This document shows positions 10,635-23,041 of a stretch of 64,000 bases of DNA, piece after piece; position 1 is the stretch's first letter, and every line of letters begins with the position of its first letter. The stretch covers positions 248,001 to 312,000 of the forward strand of contig JAJEKV010000028.1 in the NCBI GenBank assembly GCA_021234155.1. Reading direction: 5' to 3'. The notes under the pieces are model-generated. The model made no database searches and had not been told where the DNA came from. It saw nothing but the letters and a program-made list of their open reading frames with translations. The position numbers were made by a program, and so were the translations under genes. The stretch comes from Isoetes taiwanensis. Taxonomy: Eukaryota; Streptophyta; Lycopodiopsida; Isoetales; Isoetaceae.

Positions 10635-11827
10635 GCAAGTCTGAGGTATTGCATTTATAACATTATATTATGCATAAAATCAATAGCATAGTAGGGATGC
10701 GTCATTGGAAAATTTTGTAGCTAAATTATATTATCCAAAAAAAAAAAGATGGAGTAAGAGGTAGCAATATGAATCGATATAATAACATGATGAATAGAAT
10801 AGACATCAGTGTTTGTCATTGATGCCTTTGTGAAACTTTTATAAGTTTACTATATCATCCAAATAAGATTGCCATGTTTAGACCTCATGACCTTTACCCA
10901 AGGGTATGAATTATTCTTTTTGCAAAAAAAGCTTATTTTTGCTCTCAAATGGTTGATAGGATAAAGACTTCGAAACTAAGAAAATAAAAGATGCTGCTAC
11001 CCCAGGATCAATTGGTCCTCAATATAATTATGATCCAGGTACTTAGACATAGTGTCTTTGTTTTTCCATATTGAATAAATTAGTGATTCTATCTTCTAAA
11101 TGATTATAAGCTAATTATGTTGCAGATAAAAGAAAATTAAAACTTGAAAGCAACTTTGCTACATATGAGCTAGATAGTCGCTTGCGCCCAGAGTAAGTAA
11201 CTCGAAACATTCGTAGCATTGAATATATGCATTCTGAATCATACGTCATAAAGGATGCTAAGGGATGTAGTATGACGTTAAAACTACTAATTTATACACC
11301 AGAGAATATGTGTTGTTCAAATATAAGTTTAAAACTACTAATTAATCTGTTCGCGAATTTATGTTATTCAGATATGAGTTTATTTACAAACAAGCCGTGA
11401 CACCAAATGACATATATCTTCAAATGGTAGGTACATTACAACTAGAGTTTGTCACCTCTTCCACTTTACGAGTTCTATGGGTGCAATGTGTAGGGAGATA
11501 AGAATCCATCAACCACATCTTGTGAGGACTTGCTTATGAAGATCCATCTTCCATATACAGAATCAGCAAGTGATCTTAAACTAGATGTGCAATCCACATA
11601 CATAAAATTATCCTCACCAATCTAGTAAGTTGGAGTTCAACTTTTATGGCCCTTATAATAACATATAAATAAATTTGCTCATCTGATGCATTGTTTTTTG
11701 TAGCATATTGGCATTACACCTTCCACATAAAGTTGATGTAGAGAGAAGCTCTGCAAAGTGGGATTCGGATATAAATACTCTCATAGTGAGCATGCCTATA
11801 GTAGAAAGAGATCTTCTGAGTTTATAA
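10583..11827 (+). CDS. DNAAF6: DNAAF6/PIH1D3-like axonemal dynein assembly factor, six exons
   Basis: Exons with GT-AG borders and consistent phases are 10583-10645, 10960-11038, 11126-11192, 11372-11426, 11494-11624 and 11704-11827, giving about 172 residues. The order of motifs matches the PIH1D3/DNAAF6 family: an N-terminal helix (ILALDQLLS), TPGSIGPQYNYDP, the EYEFIYKQAVTPNDIYLQM segment equivalent to the family's RPEYEI...DIFL core, then a CS-like beta domain (EDLLMKIHLPYT, LKLDVQSTYIKL, LALHLPHKVDV, SDINTLIVSMPIV). In animals and green algae this cytoplasmic HSP90 co-chaperone helps preassemble inner and outer dynein arms. Here it would serve sperm flagella. It is somewhat shorter than the roughly 210-residue animal protein, mainly at the N terminus. 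I see no disabling change. The exons are too small to appear as one ORF. Confidence 0.82.
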
Positions 11828-14800
11828 TCAAGCATCATATGGGTTGAGTTACCTTCTATGGAGATAAATTGCTCCTGACTTGCACCTCTTAGTGCTAGGA
11901 GTTCAAAGAAACTTTGCAAAAATACGTCCTCTATTTTTACTTGAAAAAGATTCAAAAATGAAGATGATATCTGGAAACTGAAGATTAATTCACCGAGTAG
12001 GAAAATAACTTGCAAAGTCAAAAGTAGGAATATAACCTACAAATTATCCGCGAAAAGAAGTTGTTGTTGTTGGTGCTGCTGCTGCTGCAGCTGTTGCATT
12101 TTCTTTTTGTTTAATATAACAAATGAATGATCAAATATTTGAAATATGTGAACATAGTTTTGTCCCTATGAGCTTATGAACCAATCCATGCGTACCTGTA
12201 AGGGTATTATCTAATGGAATTTTGAACTTCGCTCTAAGAAAATGTAGAACTTGGCATGAATTTGCAAATTAGAAGAATCAGATCTGGATTTCTTTCTTCT
12301 TGAAATTTTCAACTAAGCACATCATTCTAACTACGGAGGGATATATCGCAATGCTAAGACGAGCACAAACATTTATATTGCTCTTCAAGACTGCCAGCAT
12401 TCAATGGGCCTTTCGTATTAAATGCATCCACATAGATGGCTGTACTAAAGTCAAGTTATTTTCCAGTTGATATTAATGTTACATGTTCGGGTTCGGGACT
12501 TTCCCAATTTATTAAAGTCTGGCATCAGTTCAAGGCACGGTTCTCTTCAAGGCTGCTAATTAACTTCTTAAAATTGACTTTAATATATTGGTCTCACGGC
12601 ATAGTAATGGCTAATATGTTTGTAATGTATGTATCTTTATACTATACTACATATATAACACCTTATGGGGGTATAGCTCATATGTAAGAATGAGGTTGTC
12701 TTCAATGTCTTGATTTCTAATAGCTCAATTGCTACAATAAACATCAAGATTTAAAATCTAACAAAGTGTTGGCTTAATCAATTGATGGAATGTTACTCGC
12801 GGATAACATATAGTAGTAGTGTTGATACTCAAATGCCATTATTTACTAATGAAAAGCGAGTACGTTTCTCAAAATTTTCATTGGGATGACTTCAAAAATT
12901 GCAATCATTCTTCTTAAGGTCATTACCTGTTCTTGTGATTCTCAATTCTATAATGATATTCTACTCCATGTTTTGTCATTTCAATCAGATATTGATGCAA
13001 GATATGAATGAGGCACATGAATCTTCAGAGAATAATCCAATTTCTCTTTGGTTGCAACTATCTTATAAGGCTCTAACAATATTGTCATACTTATCCACTC
13101 AGCCAAATGCTTCTCAAGCTGCTTAAAAGTAAATGCACCATCAGAGTCAAAATACATGCATGACATACTATGTTGTTGTTGACGATGGCTCATTTCTATG
13201 TCATAATTAGTAGAATCTTTTATTGTACTCAAAATGCTCATTCCTATTAATTACACAAAGTAAAAAAGCCGTGACAGTATAAAAGTTATCTTCTATTAAA
13301 ATTAACCTTCTTCTACGTTGCAAGTTATGGAACTTTACATCTTGAGTTCGATGAACATTCAATAATTATAATGTGGGTATGCATCATCATCAAACGAATT
13401 ATATTATCATGTCCTGCAAGTGTGATTTGTCTTAAAGGAAGCCTGATAAAAATAAAAATGGTAGATTTGTTAAGTTCTCAAACAGGCTGATCGAGGTGGT
13501 TGATTGGGGAAAGAATTTTATTCCAATACTTTATCCTCAGTTTAGGGACCACTTCCACTTTCTGGACACCTACAATTTCTGATCCCTGCTTCATCTGTCC
13601 ATAACTTGGTTTTTTGTGTAGATTTTTGGCTCAAGGAATCTACAGGAAATGTATTTGGCTGCATCAGAAAAAAGTTACAAGACCTTGCTCCTTTTGAAAG
13701 TGTTCCTATCTTCGACATCTACATCCTTATTATGTTGCAACACTTTATGCTTTCGTCTATTTCAAGTACTCTACATATTGCTGCTACTATTTACATGGAC
13801 TTCATCAAGTCCAAAAAAATATTTCCTTATGTTACATATTGCTGACTCCTCAGTCATGCAATTCTCTATTTTTGTACTTATTCTCCATAATTATTGATTA
13901 AAAAGCTTCATTCCTTCAAAAAAAAAAAAAAAAAGATTTGTTAAGTTCCATATTATGAACTTACAAGGATAATTAATGGTTCAAATACTATTGTAGTGAG
14001 CGCTAAAAAGCTTGTTGGGTGGGTGAAAGCCATGTTAAGTACTGGAGGAATTGAGGACAATGTTTTTGAGGATTAGAACATCTAGAATGTAGTCTCTATG
14101 TTGTTTGCATGTGAATCACATGACAAAGGACTATAAGCATATAGTAGGTCAATTTTTCCTATTTTGTTTACTCTCAGTTCTTATTTTCTAACAAAATAAT
14201 TCTATACTTAGTTTTCGCAGTTATGATAAAACAATATACCTTTAAAACACGTGTGCCCTTTCCACTGCCTCGACGGTTGAGAAAGTTGTGTATCCACTTC
14301 TTAAAAGATCATAGGAACCGTTCATTTGAGTCTCTTTTGAGAAAACCCAAGCCACAAATTGTGCCATAGAAGAAGCTAACCAATCCGTTCAACCAGAGAA
14401 GGAAGCGCTTAAGAAGGTTGATGAGTTCGGCTTTTATGTAGTGTGGTAAGGCACAAGTTCTATTTGATTCGAAGCACTTTGACTTTTCAAGCTAGTTTAG
14501 CTTCTATTTCAAAGTATCTTTGCTCTATTCCTGAGGGAGATTCAAAGAGATGGTATAGTTGAATAAGGATTTGGACACTCTTGTAGAAACTTCTTCTATG
14601 TTCGACGTGCTTTGAGTTTGATGGAGTTGACAATATATTAGGTGGTACTCCGAGAACTGGTGCATTGCAATTGTACAAAAGAAGAAGGATGCAGAGGGGG
14701 TGGGAGGAGGAGGAGGAGAAATTTTCACTTGCCACATTGGCAGCATCTGATTGGATATATGATGCACACACCACACCAACATTACAAATAATGAAGAACC

Positions 14801-15300
14801 AGAATCCTCATGATTGTCTCCATTTTTTATGTTCTTTTTCCTTTTAAAGACGCATTTCTTACTTATTCTTTCATATTTTTCACTTTTGCTATTAGTAGGA
14901 TTCAAACTCAGTAGATCAAAGGTGGTAACTTATAATCTTATGTTTCTTTAAAACTGCAAAGTAAAAAATACAAGTTACTAGTCTGGTTCTCTCCAGGTTC
15001 CAGATGGTTTTTTAATGAGCTTAAGAATTTTGTGTGTGATCGTTTTTCTACTTCTTTGATGCCCATACCCGTCCTTTCAATAAGACCTTCAAGAGGCATA
15101 CTTAAAAAGGTTCATCCTATTGTTTTCGATGAGCGGAAGGCTAGTTTGAAAGTTGAGATCATTTCACTGATTTAATGGATGCTATCTTTCTTATGAATCA
15201 AGGCAGGTGACCTAGAATTGATGGTATCCATGTGGGGCTTTTTGGTAAGTGTTGGTATTGATATTGGCTTGATGATGATGTGTATAATGCCTTGACTCAG
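11828..15300. other. Non-coding interval downstream of DNAAF6
   Basis: AT-rich sequence with a TTG/CTG trinucleotide run near 12060-12095 and an A-run near 13919-13934. Short ORFs occur on both strands, but none carries motifs I can defend. No RNA gene seen. Confidence 0.45.
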
Positions 15301-15312
15301 GTTGCATCTCTG

Positions 15313-15313
<1 letters not shown>

Positions 15314-15404
<91 letters not shown>
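15314..15404. repeat. (GATA)n microsatellite
   Basis: An almost perfect run of about 22 GATA/TAGA units. It produces spurious YLSI-repeat reading frames on the minus strand, which I do not annotate. Confidence 0.95.
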
Positions 15405-15536
15405 TCAAAGTTTATCACACAATGAGAAGATCTACTTAATATTAAAACAACATAAAACATTAAAGAAAATTAAATACCAGCCCCTAAGGCCAAAGCTCAC
15501 CACTAACCGCTAAGCAAAAAAGATCAAGAGTGCATT

Positions 15537-15871
15537 TGTAATGGGCCCATGGGGGTTGAGTATTTGATCTTTGAATGTGCCTGTCGGGGCATTTCCAAGA
15601 CACCAGTATAAATAGATAAATGTGACTACTTGTAAACGTTTAGACAGTTTTGCCCAGTTGATGAGGGGCATGTTTGGTAGAAACGCTATATTTGATATCA
15701 GAGCAGGTCTTGAGTTCGAGTCTCCATGGGTATGGTAATTTGCACGATCTTGGCAATCACAATGTCACTGGTATACATGGTTAAATGAGAGTCTTAGATG
15801 CTCGAGGACGAGCATAATTCTAGTGGGAGAGATTGTAATGGGTGGGCCTATGGGAGACCGCTCGAGTATTC
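15537..15871 (+). mobile_element. TRIM (miniature LTR retrotransposon), copy 1, 3' LTR truncated
   Basis: The left LTR (15537-15690, about 154 bp) begins TGTAATGGGCCC and holds a TATAAATAG-like box. A primer binding site for initiator-methionine tRNA, TTGATATCAGAGC, follows immediately. The internal domain is only about 143 bp and ends in a purine-rich tract, AGTGGGAGAGA. The right LTR restarts TGTAATGGG at 15834 but is recognisable only for about 40 bp. There is no coding capacity, so mobilisation would need enzymes from another element. It shares LTR and internal sequence with the copy at 47.4-47.9 kb. Confidence 0.8.
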
Positions 15872-16211
15872 TTGGAATTTGCTTAATAACTGCCTCAAAA
15901 TCTAAAAATGCATGGTAATTTTTTGCAAGCTTCATTCGGAATGAGCCATAAAACAATATCCAATAGCGCAATCCTGTATTAATCAGCAGGTAGGATATGA
16001 AAGCCTACCAAACCCGGCCGAAAAATTGATGTTTTAGCATAGATAACTTAATCAAACATATCCATATCATACACTATTAAAAAGATCTCGGAGAGAGCTT
16101 TCCAACGCAATAAACATCATCTGAAACAGAGCTCTGGATCAAAAGTTATGATAAGAAATGTGTTGCCGGCGGGGAAACTGCACTATATGCGTCCTTCAAG
16201 CCCTTCATGTG

Positions 16212-16390
16212 CCCATTATGCACCACACACACAAAACGAGGGCTTTTGTTGTGAGCCATTGGTTGTTGACCATTATGCACCACATGCACAAAAAAGGGGC
16301 TTTTGTTGTGAGCCATTGGTTGTTGACCATTATGCACCACACGCACAAAAAAAAGGGCTTTTGTTGTGAGCCATTGGTTGTTGACCATTG
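16212..16390. repeat. Three-copy tandem repeat, ~59-bp unit
   Basis: Three head-to-tail copies contain ATTATGCACCACA-C-CACAAAA, then GGGCTTTTGTTGTGAGCC and ATTGGTTGTTGACC. Copies differ mainly in the length of the A/G run. Repetitive reading frames on both strands across this block are by-products. Confidence 0.9.
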
Positions 16391-16547
16391 AAAAAAAAAG
16401 GCTAAAATCAATGGCTCAGAAATGGTGCAGATGTACGCATTAGTACATCCATTTGAATACATCACGAAATCATAGGAAAATCTTAGTGAAAAGCGTACAA
16501 AAACACAAAGAAAACCCCCTGTTATTATGCTATATATTGTTTTTCTC

Positions 16548-16720
16548 ACAGCACATTAGTATTTAGCACACATTAGTATTTAACAATTGTTTTTATACTA
16601 GCACACATTAGTATTAGCAGACATTAGCATTTTTATATTAGGACAGCTTAATTAGCACACATTAGTATTTTATACTACCACAATTTCATAATACACGCAT
16701 TAGCATACTAGCACACGGTC
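16548..16720. repeat. Short interspersed AGCACACATTAGTATT repeats
   Basis: At least five imperfect copies of a 14-16 bp motif, AGCACACATTAGTATT, spaced 20-45 bp apart in AT-rich DNA. Variants include GCAGACATTAGCATT and CACGCATTAGCATAC. No further structure is evident. Confidence 0.6.
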
Positions 16721-17461
16721 CATACAAAGCAATATATAGTTATATAATATAGTATAGCATACTAGCACATGGTCCATGGAAAGCACATCATTTCCTTTGA
16801 AATAAAGTGAACTAATTTAAAGTGTACTATAATCTTGTATAAGCCAACTTTTTATCTTAGACATAAGAATTATATGCCTAGCACCTCTAAGGTCAACATA
16901 AGGTGTAAAATATGATTATACAAGCACACATATAAACACAACCATGCTATTAAAAAGGAAATTTGAAATTAAAAAGGAAGCGGGGGGATTTTGTATATAC
17001 CTTTGAAAAAGAAGAGATTTAGGACAATGTCCTAAAGGTTCAAACTATATCATCTGGTTGGCTAGCCACTATATCATCTGGCTGGCTGGCCGACTGGCTC
17101 CAGTCCCCACAGGGCCCCAAGTGATAGAATATGTAGAAGCACCTCCTGCCAATGTACATATAAAGTTAAACACCCTCATATTATATGAAGTTAAATACTT
17201 TCCCTTTTTTCTATAGTTTTTTTTAATATATTATTGCATCTTGTAATACCCCTTTTTTTAACTTAGATTTTTTAATATATTATCATCTTATTAAATAAAT
17301 ATTCCATGGGCTAACAAAGATTCACCTATAAGGTCAAAATAATGTGGGACATGTGAACGTACCAGCACACATATTGCAACTTGAGAGAGATTTGGTAGAC
17401 GTATAAAAAGACATATTACCTAGCCAGTTCGAAAATAATTTTTTTAATATATTATTTTTAT

Positions 17462-17856
17462 GGGAAAATTCCAAATATACCCCTCAAGTTTGTGAAAATT
17501 CCAAAAATACCCTCCAAATGAAGAGCAGTTTTGGAAAAAAGGTAATAGAGTGTTTGTTGCTCCTCAAATGCAAAAGTTGTCTTCACAAACATTATAGAGT
17601 TGAAATTCACAAGTTATGCTCCTTTACGTCATTTTTTATAGCGCTTACTTAAAACACTATAACTTGAAGATTTCAACTCCGTTTTTGACGATTCTACTGC
17701 TATTGGATATTGCTCACTCATATCTATAAGATTTGTGAAGGACACTTTTTTAGTTGATTGATCACAAAAAAGTTATTACCATTTGAGCTAAACACCCTAT
17801 TTCTAGGGATATTTTTGGAATATTTGAAACTTGAGGGGTATATTTAGAATTTTCCC
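17462..17856. mobile_element. Mutator-type MITE with 9-bp target-site duplication
   Basis: The ends are inverted repeats of about 30 bp: GGGAAAATTCCAAATATACC on the left and its near-complement ending in GAATTTTCCC on the right, extending through CCCTCAAGTTT. The element is flanked by identical nonamers TATTTTTAT (17453-17461 and 17857-17865). Nine-base duplications are typical of the Mutator superfamily. At 395 bp there is no coding capacity. Confidence 0.85.
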
Positions 17857-17865
17857 TATTTTTAT

Positions 17866-20040
17866 TTATCACTGTACCCCGCCTTGTTTTTCCCGCCCAT
17901 GCTTGAAATTTGAAATTTGGTACATACCTTTTGGGCCTTTTCATTTTGGGCATGGTTTTGGGCATGGCTGTATGCTTCTGCTGTAACACCTCACCTCCAT
18001 CTCTGTAATTCTCCGCATCCATCGCTGTAATCCGGATTCAAATCTTCCCTATGTTAGTGCAAATCCGAAGCTCTCTGCATCGATACAAATACACTTCTTG
18101 AATTTCAACTAGAGAGAAAATATATTACCAGGTAACACGAGACATAACAGGGGATCCAAGCTGAAGGGGATTTACAAGACATAACAGGGGATCCAAGCTG
18201 AAGGGGATTTACAGAGCTGCTTCCAGCTCCGGCCACAAATGCTGCATGTGTTTCGCATTGCGCTAAAGATTAGGCACCATGCATGATCTGGCGAGTAAAA
18301 AAGATCGGAGTATATAAAATAGAAAAACCTACTGGAATTGAGCTGAATCTTGGAAGAAACAGAGCGTTTGGCGGAGATTGAAGAACTTTGTCAATCCAAT
18401 CCCGAGGGGGTAGCCGATCTTTAGGGCGGTCATTGTGGCCATGCCTCTGCAGATCGAAAACTGAAATTAGCTTGATTTTGAAGGAAGATGTAGTATTAGG
18501 GTGGAGCTTCTTACCTTCAAAGCTTCTAAGCCGGTGGACATCCAAAGCTTTTTTTGGAGTCTTTCAGATCGGAAGGCTTAGCCCTGCCGCCGTGGTGAAG
18601 CGCCATCCCAGCGTCATCAAAGAAGCATAAAGGAGCACCCAATGTTTTGGGCTTCAAGCCCTTGGCGTGCAAAACGATGCAGGAGCAAGATGCCGGATTT
18701 CCAAGATGCTTACAGGGATGACGGATTTGCCTTAAAAAAAAGGGTCGAATCCTAGCTTGCAGCCGGATATGGAGGGCTAAGCCGCCCAATGCCGGATCAA
18801 CAAGGCCAGGACTGCACAAGAAAGCAATCATAGAAGATTTTTGAAGAAAGCAGACCCGAAGCTGACGGATGATCAGAGCCGAAGTTGGGAGATTTTTTTT
18901 TTTCTACGGTTCCTTCCTAGCGGAGCTGCGGCGATGTTTCTTGGCGGCTATGGCGCTCAAAAATGGTGCTTGTAGCCCTTTTTGGAACCATTTTTTCCTA
19001 TGGCAGTAAGAATCGGCGGAGCAAGGTGTTTTTGGAACCATTTTTTCCTTTTTGGAGGTATTTGCATCGCCATTCCCTGATAACTACATTTGTTTGAAAA
19101 CTTAGGCAAACTCAAGCTGGCGGGGAGGATTTTGTAGCATACAAAGTTAGGGCACATGCTTTTGCGAGAGAGAAAGGATGCCGAGATTTTGGTCGCTAAG
19201 GATCCGGTCATTTCTTTGCTCAAGACTTAGCATTGAAGGTATGGTATAAAACTGTTCTTTGAAGCAATATTGTGTGGACGTTAAAATTGCACATTAATAT
19301 TCCAGGAAGCACAGAGACAAGCTCAAAGTGCAACGATTCTTGCAGGGTTGAAATCTGCAGAGATGATGGAGCAGAAGAGCAGAAAAAGCCCTTCAGAGTC
19401 CTTTTTGTCCGTCTTCTTCTTAGGCATACTCGGCACCGGCCTTTCGTTTTACTCGATAGTCCCAAGATCGCCCTTCTTCCTTCTACTCCAAAGATACAAG
19501 CTTGAGAACCGTCTAATTTTTGTGTGCTCTTACTATGTTTTTTCTTCTTGCTTCTTATCTATGCAAAGCGATGCAAAAGAAACAGGGCAGAGGTATTAAT
19601 GTGGAGCATAAGAGCAGTCTACCCATTATAGCTTTGGAGGTGCCGCGATACCTCCGAAGACCCGATATGAATGTGATGCGGACCTCATGCGGAAGAATGA
19701 ATTTGCCCACAAGCTAAGGAATGAGGCGGCCGGATGCGGACAATCGTTGTTGTTGTAGACCAAAATATGGGATGCAGGACACTGCTGTTGTTGTAGACCA
19801 AAATATGACACTGGGTATGCTGCTGCTGCTGTAGACCAAATATGACACTGGGAAACCGCTTGAATAAGGCACTTGCATCATCAGTTGACGGATTTGCCAG
19901 ATTTCCAAGATGCCCACAGGGGGATGACGGATTTTCGGCTCTAGAGCTCCACCTAAACGGGTCAGAGGTTTATTCTAGGTCATGGGATAGGATAATGAAG
20001 TTTTTGGGAGCACAGAAGGGATGAATCCTCAATCCTGCCC
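17866..20040. other. Non-coding interval with small local repeats
   Basis: Contains a two-copy 37-bp tandem duplication at 18140-18213 (GACATAACAGGGGATCCAAG...). It also has a roughly 50-bp motif repeated three times at 19745-19856 (GTTGTTGTAGACCAAAATATG...). The stretch from 18.3 to 19.9 kb is somewhat GC-richer than its surroundings and could include untranslated or promoter sequence, but I cannot support an exon there. Confidence 0.45.
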
Positions 20041-20041
20041 A

Positions 20042-20063
20042 TTCTCGCCTCGTGAGGCGAGAA
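20042..20063. repeat. Short perfect inverted repeat
   Basis: TTCTCGCCTC and its exact complement GAGGCGAGAA are separated by GT. It could form a 10-bp hairpin and is followed by a very AT-rich tract (TTAATTAA motifs). Function unknown. Confidence 0.7.
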
Positions 20064-20164
20064 AAAACTCACCATTCTAATTAATTATTTATTTATTGTT
20101 TAATTAAATTATTAATTAATTATATTATTTAAGTTATCTACTTAATCTTTTTAGTTTTTCGAAT

Positions 20165-20320
20165 GGTTGTTCCCCTTCCTCCCCTTCCCCTCCCCTCCCC
20201 ATTTGCTCGGCCCCTCCTCTTTGCCCTTTTGCCCTCTCGTGCTCCTTTGCCTTTCCCCTCCCTCCCTCCTGTCTCCCCTTCCTTCCTACTCTTCTTTCTC
20301 CACCACCCCCCTTCATTTTC
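20165..20320. repeat. Polypyrimidine tract
   Basis: About 155 bp almost entirely of C and T on the plus strand (CCCCTTCCTCCCCTTCCCCT and similar). It could adopt triplex (H-DNA) structure or be a promoter CT-tract. The long reading frames across it are compositional. Confidence 0.75.
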
Positions 20321-20467
20321 TCGGATTGTCGTGTGTAAATGCTATTCTTATTTTATCAAGGAAAAATATAATAATGATTCAATGGCAACTTACTTCTTTC
20401 TTGCATGAGTCCCATTTTCAGTCCGAGTCCCAAAATTCGAGATTTGTCCCACTTTAATTAAATACGA

Positions 20468-20520
20468 CTTGAATGTGCCTGTGGGGCGTTTTCGAGACAC
20501 CGATATACATGGATAGAAGA
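20468..20520 (+). mobile_element. TRIM LTR fragment
   Basis: The sequence GAATGTGCCTGTGGGGCG followed by TTTTCGAGACACCGATATA matches the middle of the TRIM LTRs at 15.5 and 47.5 kb. It is a third, short relic of the same family. Confidence 0.65.
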
Positions 20521-21429
20521 ACATATTTCATGAAGACTTGGAAGATGCTGGATAATAACTAGGAACATCTTGAGTACCAAAGGAGCAAGGATGTAGAAAT
20601 GCAGAAAGAGGACGATTTGAATCACAATAAGCGCTCCAATTACCGTTATATGGAGATCAAGGAGCCTTTGCCAAAAAGTAAAGGTAAAGGCAAAGATATT
20701 ACAATCTTTTATTAAGGTTATATACGCAACTCAACAGTTCAAGTCTTAATTCCACACAACTATCTCATTCTTGCTTTTTGAACTATTCCCTCGGGCACCA
20801 TCATATCTCTTCCTCACCTTCCCTATATTCAACATCCTCGATCACAGAATTACATGGCAAATTAACATAACCAAATCCATAGTTACAACCCTAGTTGAGT
20901 CCACAATTAAACATAAGTCAGGCCCTTAAAGTTCGCACTTTTGTTCACGTCCAGCCCGTAAGGCTAAAATGTTTATGAAAATGATATACTTACTAATACC
21001 AATTATTATGCCTCAGTCATAATGGCTGTTTCAAAATGCTCTTCATTGTAGGTTTAATAGTATAGATGGGTCAAATAAAAATAAATGCCTCACAATTTCT
21101 ATCAAAGAGATATTACATGAGGTAGCCAAAGCTATGCCTTAGATTTTGACCTTCATCTACACAAGTTTTGCTATGAAACTTACGACATGGTAGTTCATCA
21201 TGCACATAGATCCTTAAATTGTTAATCATATAGTATAACATTAAAGAAGTTACCTTGACATGGCAATATCATATCATATTTCACTCGACTCCCCTGTAAG
21301 ATGTGGGTTTCTTGATTTCACCAGGTAATAAGTCATAAAACTCCTCTATTAGCCTTGCTATTGCTTGGGCATTTTGCTTAGAGCTTTCTTTTCGAGCTGT
21401 CATTAGAGTCGGGGTCTACTAAGATGTAA

Positions 21430-21930
21430 GCTACCTCTTCTTTTCCTTATGCATTTAAATAATTTCTTACGAAATACGCATTGCATTATCGAGTTAACTT
21501 TTTTACCTTTGATCTCGACTTGCTTGCTTTGAGTGGTTTTACTATGATCTTCTAGTTGATCGATCAAAGCTTTTGCCTGCACTATCCACCATCTCAACAA
21601 TGAGATCATACCTTTCGATGTTCATCGCCTCAGCTCCCATTCCAACCAAGATGCTAGATAGCTCTATGTTGAGGTTCAACCTCCTGCCATCTGTGTTGCA
21701 AATAGCTCTCCTTGCCATCACAATGGGTCTAGAGATACACTTCAATGTCTTGTCCTTTATCATCTCAATCGTTCTTGGTGAGGCTTAAGGGTACTACCCG
21801 TATTGATTAGGATAACAATGTCAATAGGCTTGTTAGCTATTTGGCCAACTTTAGCGAGTATGATGTACTGATTCTCTGTGATGTCAAACTCTATAGCGGC
21901 AAATATATAGCATTCACCTTCAATTTAGTC
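21430..21930 (-). pseudogene. Decayed unidentified coding region
   Basis: The minus strand shows protein-like segments in shifting frames: YIILAKVGQIANKPIDIV near 21.9 kb, then RRLNLNIELSSILVGMGAEA with ERYDLIVEMVDSAGK, then a frame change into DQLEDHSKTTQSKQVEIKGK and a KR-rich end. I do not recognise the family; a transposon origin is possible. Frameshifts and stops indicate a relic. Confidence 0.3.
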
Positions 21931-22640
21931 ACAAAGGATGTCATCATCTTATTCTTCCCATTCCATTTCCATCATGGCAACACCCATGATAAAGGGGAAG
22001 TCGTATGGAAGAGCCAAATCACGGTTCCAGATAGAGGAGCTTGCCCTCAGTCGCCAGGGCCTTCGGGAGAGGACTTTTGGGGCAAGCTGCTTAGGGGTTT
22101 TAGGGGGGCCCTGGCCTAGACACCCCCACTTCCAAGACGCGGCGCAAGGTCCTGGCCGAATCTGACAAGGATAGGGCCTCCGAAACATAAACCTTATTCC
22201 TTCCTTTCTTCCTTCCTATGATCTTGGAGGGCTTGCGTTTTGGGGGCCGAGTTTTGGTCCTTTGCACTTGGGACCTGGCCGAGAGGCTGCACTTGGGAAT
22301 GCGAAGCAAATAACGAAAATTGGCATGTCTACTGAATTTGAGATAACTTACTAGATTAGGCAAGAATGTATTCACCCCTATCAAATATTCCATCACAAAT
22401 TTATGCATAAACGAACATATGGCAGGGCCACCATCATTTTGAACAGGCCTTCTAGAAATTCGCACAACATATGAGGTTGTGAAGCTGAAATTATCGTGTC
22501 TAAGCGATTCCAAAAACCTACATTCAAAGTTTGTTGTGATTATATGACAACAACAAAATGCAACGAGCAAGCACTAACCTCTGAATATACCTATTTCTGC
22601 CGTGCAAGCACGTGCTATCAAAGTGATATATTCCTGGTCT

Positions 22641-22700
22641 ACTAAGGTTTTTCCCTCGAAAAACCCTTCAGGTTAAGGGTTTTAAATCCTGGATAGTAGT
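22641..22700 (+). mobile_element. Non-LTR (SINE/LINE) 3'-end fragment
   Basis: ACTAAGGTTTTTCCCTCGAA followed by ACCCTTCAGG and TTTTAAATCCTGG matches the body of the two tailed repeats at 34.2 and 34.7 kb. It lacks the ATTCT tail. Confidence 0.55.
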
Positions 22701-23020
22701 AGGTCATTCTATTCCATTTGCCCTTTTTATATACCAAGGGCATATTCTTGCCCTTCACAATTGCTTCTTCCTTGGGGTGTGCAAGAGCATCTGAGCTATA
22801 GTCGATGATTCTTAAAAAAGAATATTTTCAGCATACTTGCAGCAAAACAACAGCCATTGCAAATATTCTAGGGATATTCACCCATCCAGCACACTAATGC
22901 CCTTTGCCATTGGAAGAAAAGAATACGAAACCCTACAAAATGATAGGCTAGTTGAATCTTTTGCAAACCTTTTTAGGCTGCGTCCATTCCAAGAATTTTG
23001 GCCAATCTTGTAACTTGAAA

Positions 23021-23041
23021 CACGTCAGGAAAGCTGACGTG
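23021..23041. promoter_or_regulatory. Inverted pair of UPRE-like (TGACGTG) motifs upstream of HRD3
   Basis: CACGTCA and its exact complement TGACGTG are separated by 7 bp and lie about 135-155 bp upstream of the HRD3 start codon. The right copy extends to TGACGTGG. TGACGTGG is the core of the unfolded protein response element bound by bZIP60/bZIP28-type factors. A CCAAT box lies at 23002-23006, but its 14-nt gap to CACG does not match the canonical ERSE spacing. Induction by ER stress is inferred. Confidence 0.6.

Noticed and set aside
12981-13241. Minus-strand ORF with FKQLEKHLAEWISM as possible copia gag
   Set aside because: No adjacent element features and no diagnostic motif; too weak to annotate.
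15172-15460. Minus-strand reading frames rich in YLSI repeats
   Set aside because: They are translations of the GATA microsatellite.
16212-16390. CRISPR-like direct repeats
   Set aside because: Units are contiguous without unique spacers, and the context is a eukaryotic nuclear genome.
16146-16549. Overlapping ORFs on both strands with repeated peptide blocks
   Set aside because: Products of the 59-bp tandem repeat being open in several frames.
20163-20457. Proline/serine-rich ORFs of 81 and 96 codons
   Set aside because: Compositional by-products of the polypyrimidine tract.
22100-22570. 156-codon minus-strand ORF
   Set aside because: No recognisable motif, and its composition resembles the surrounding non-coding DNA.
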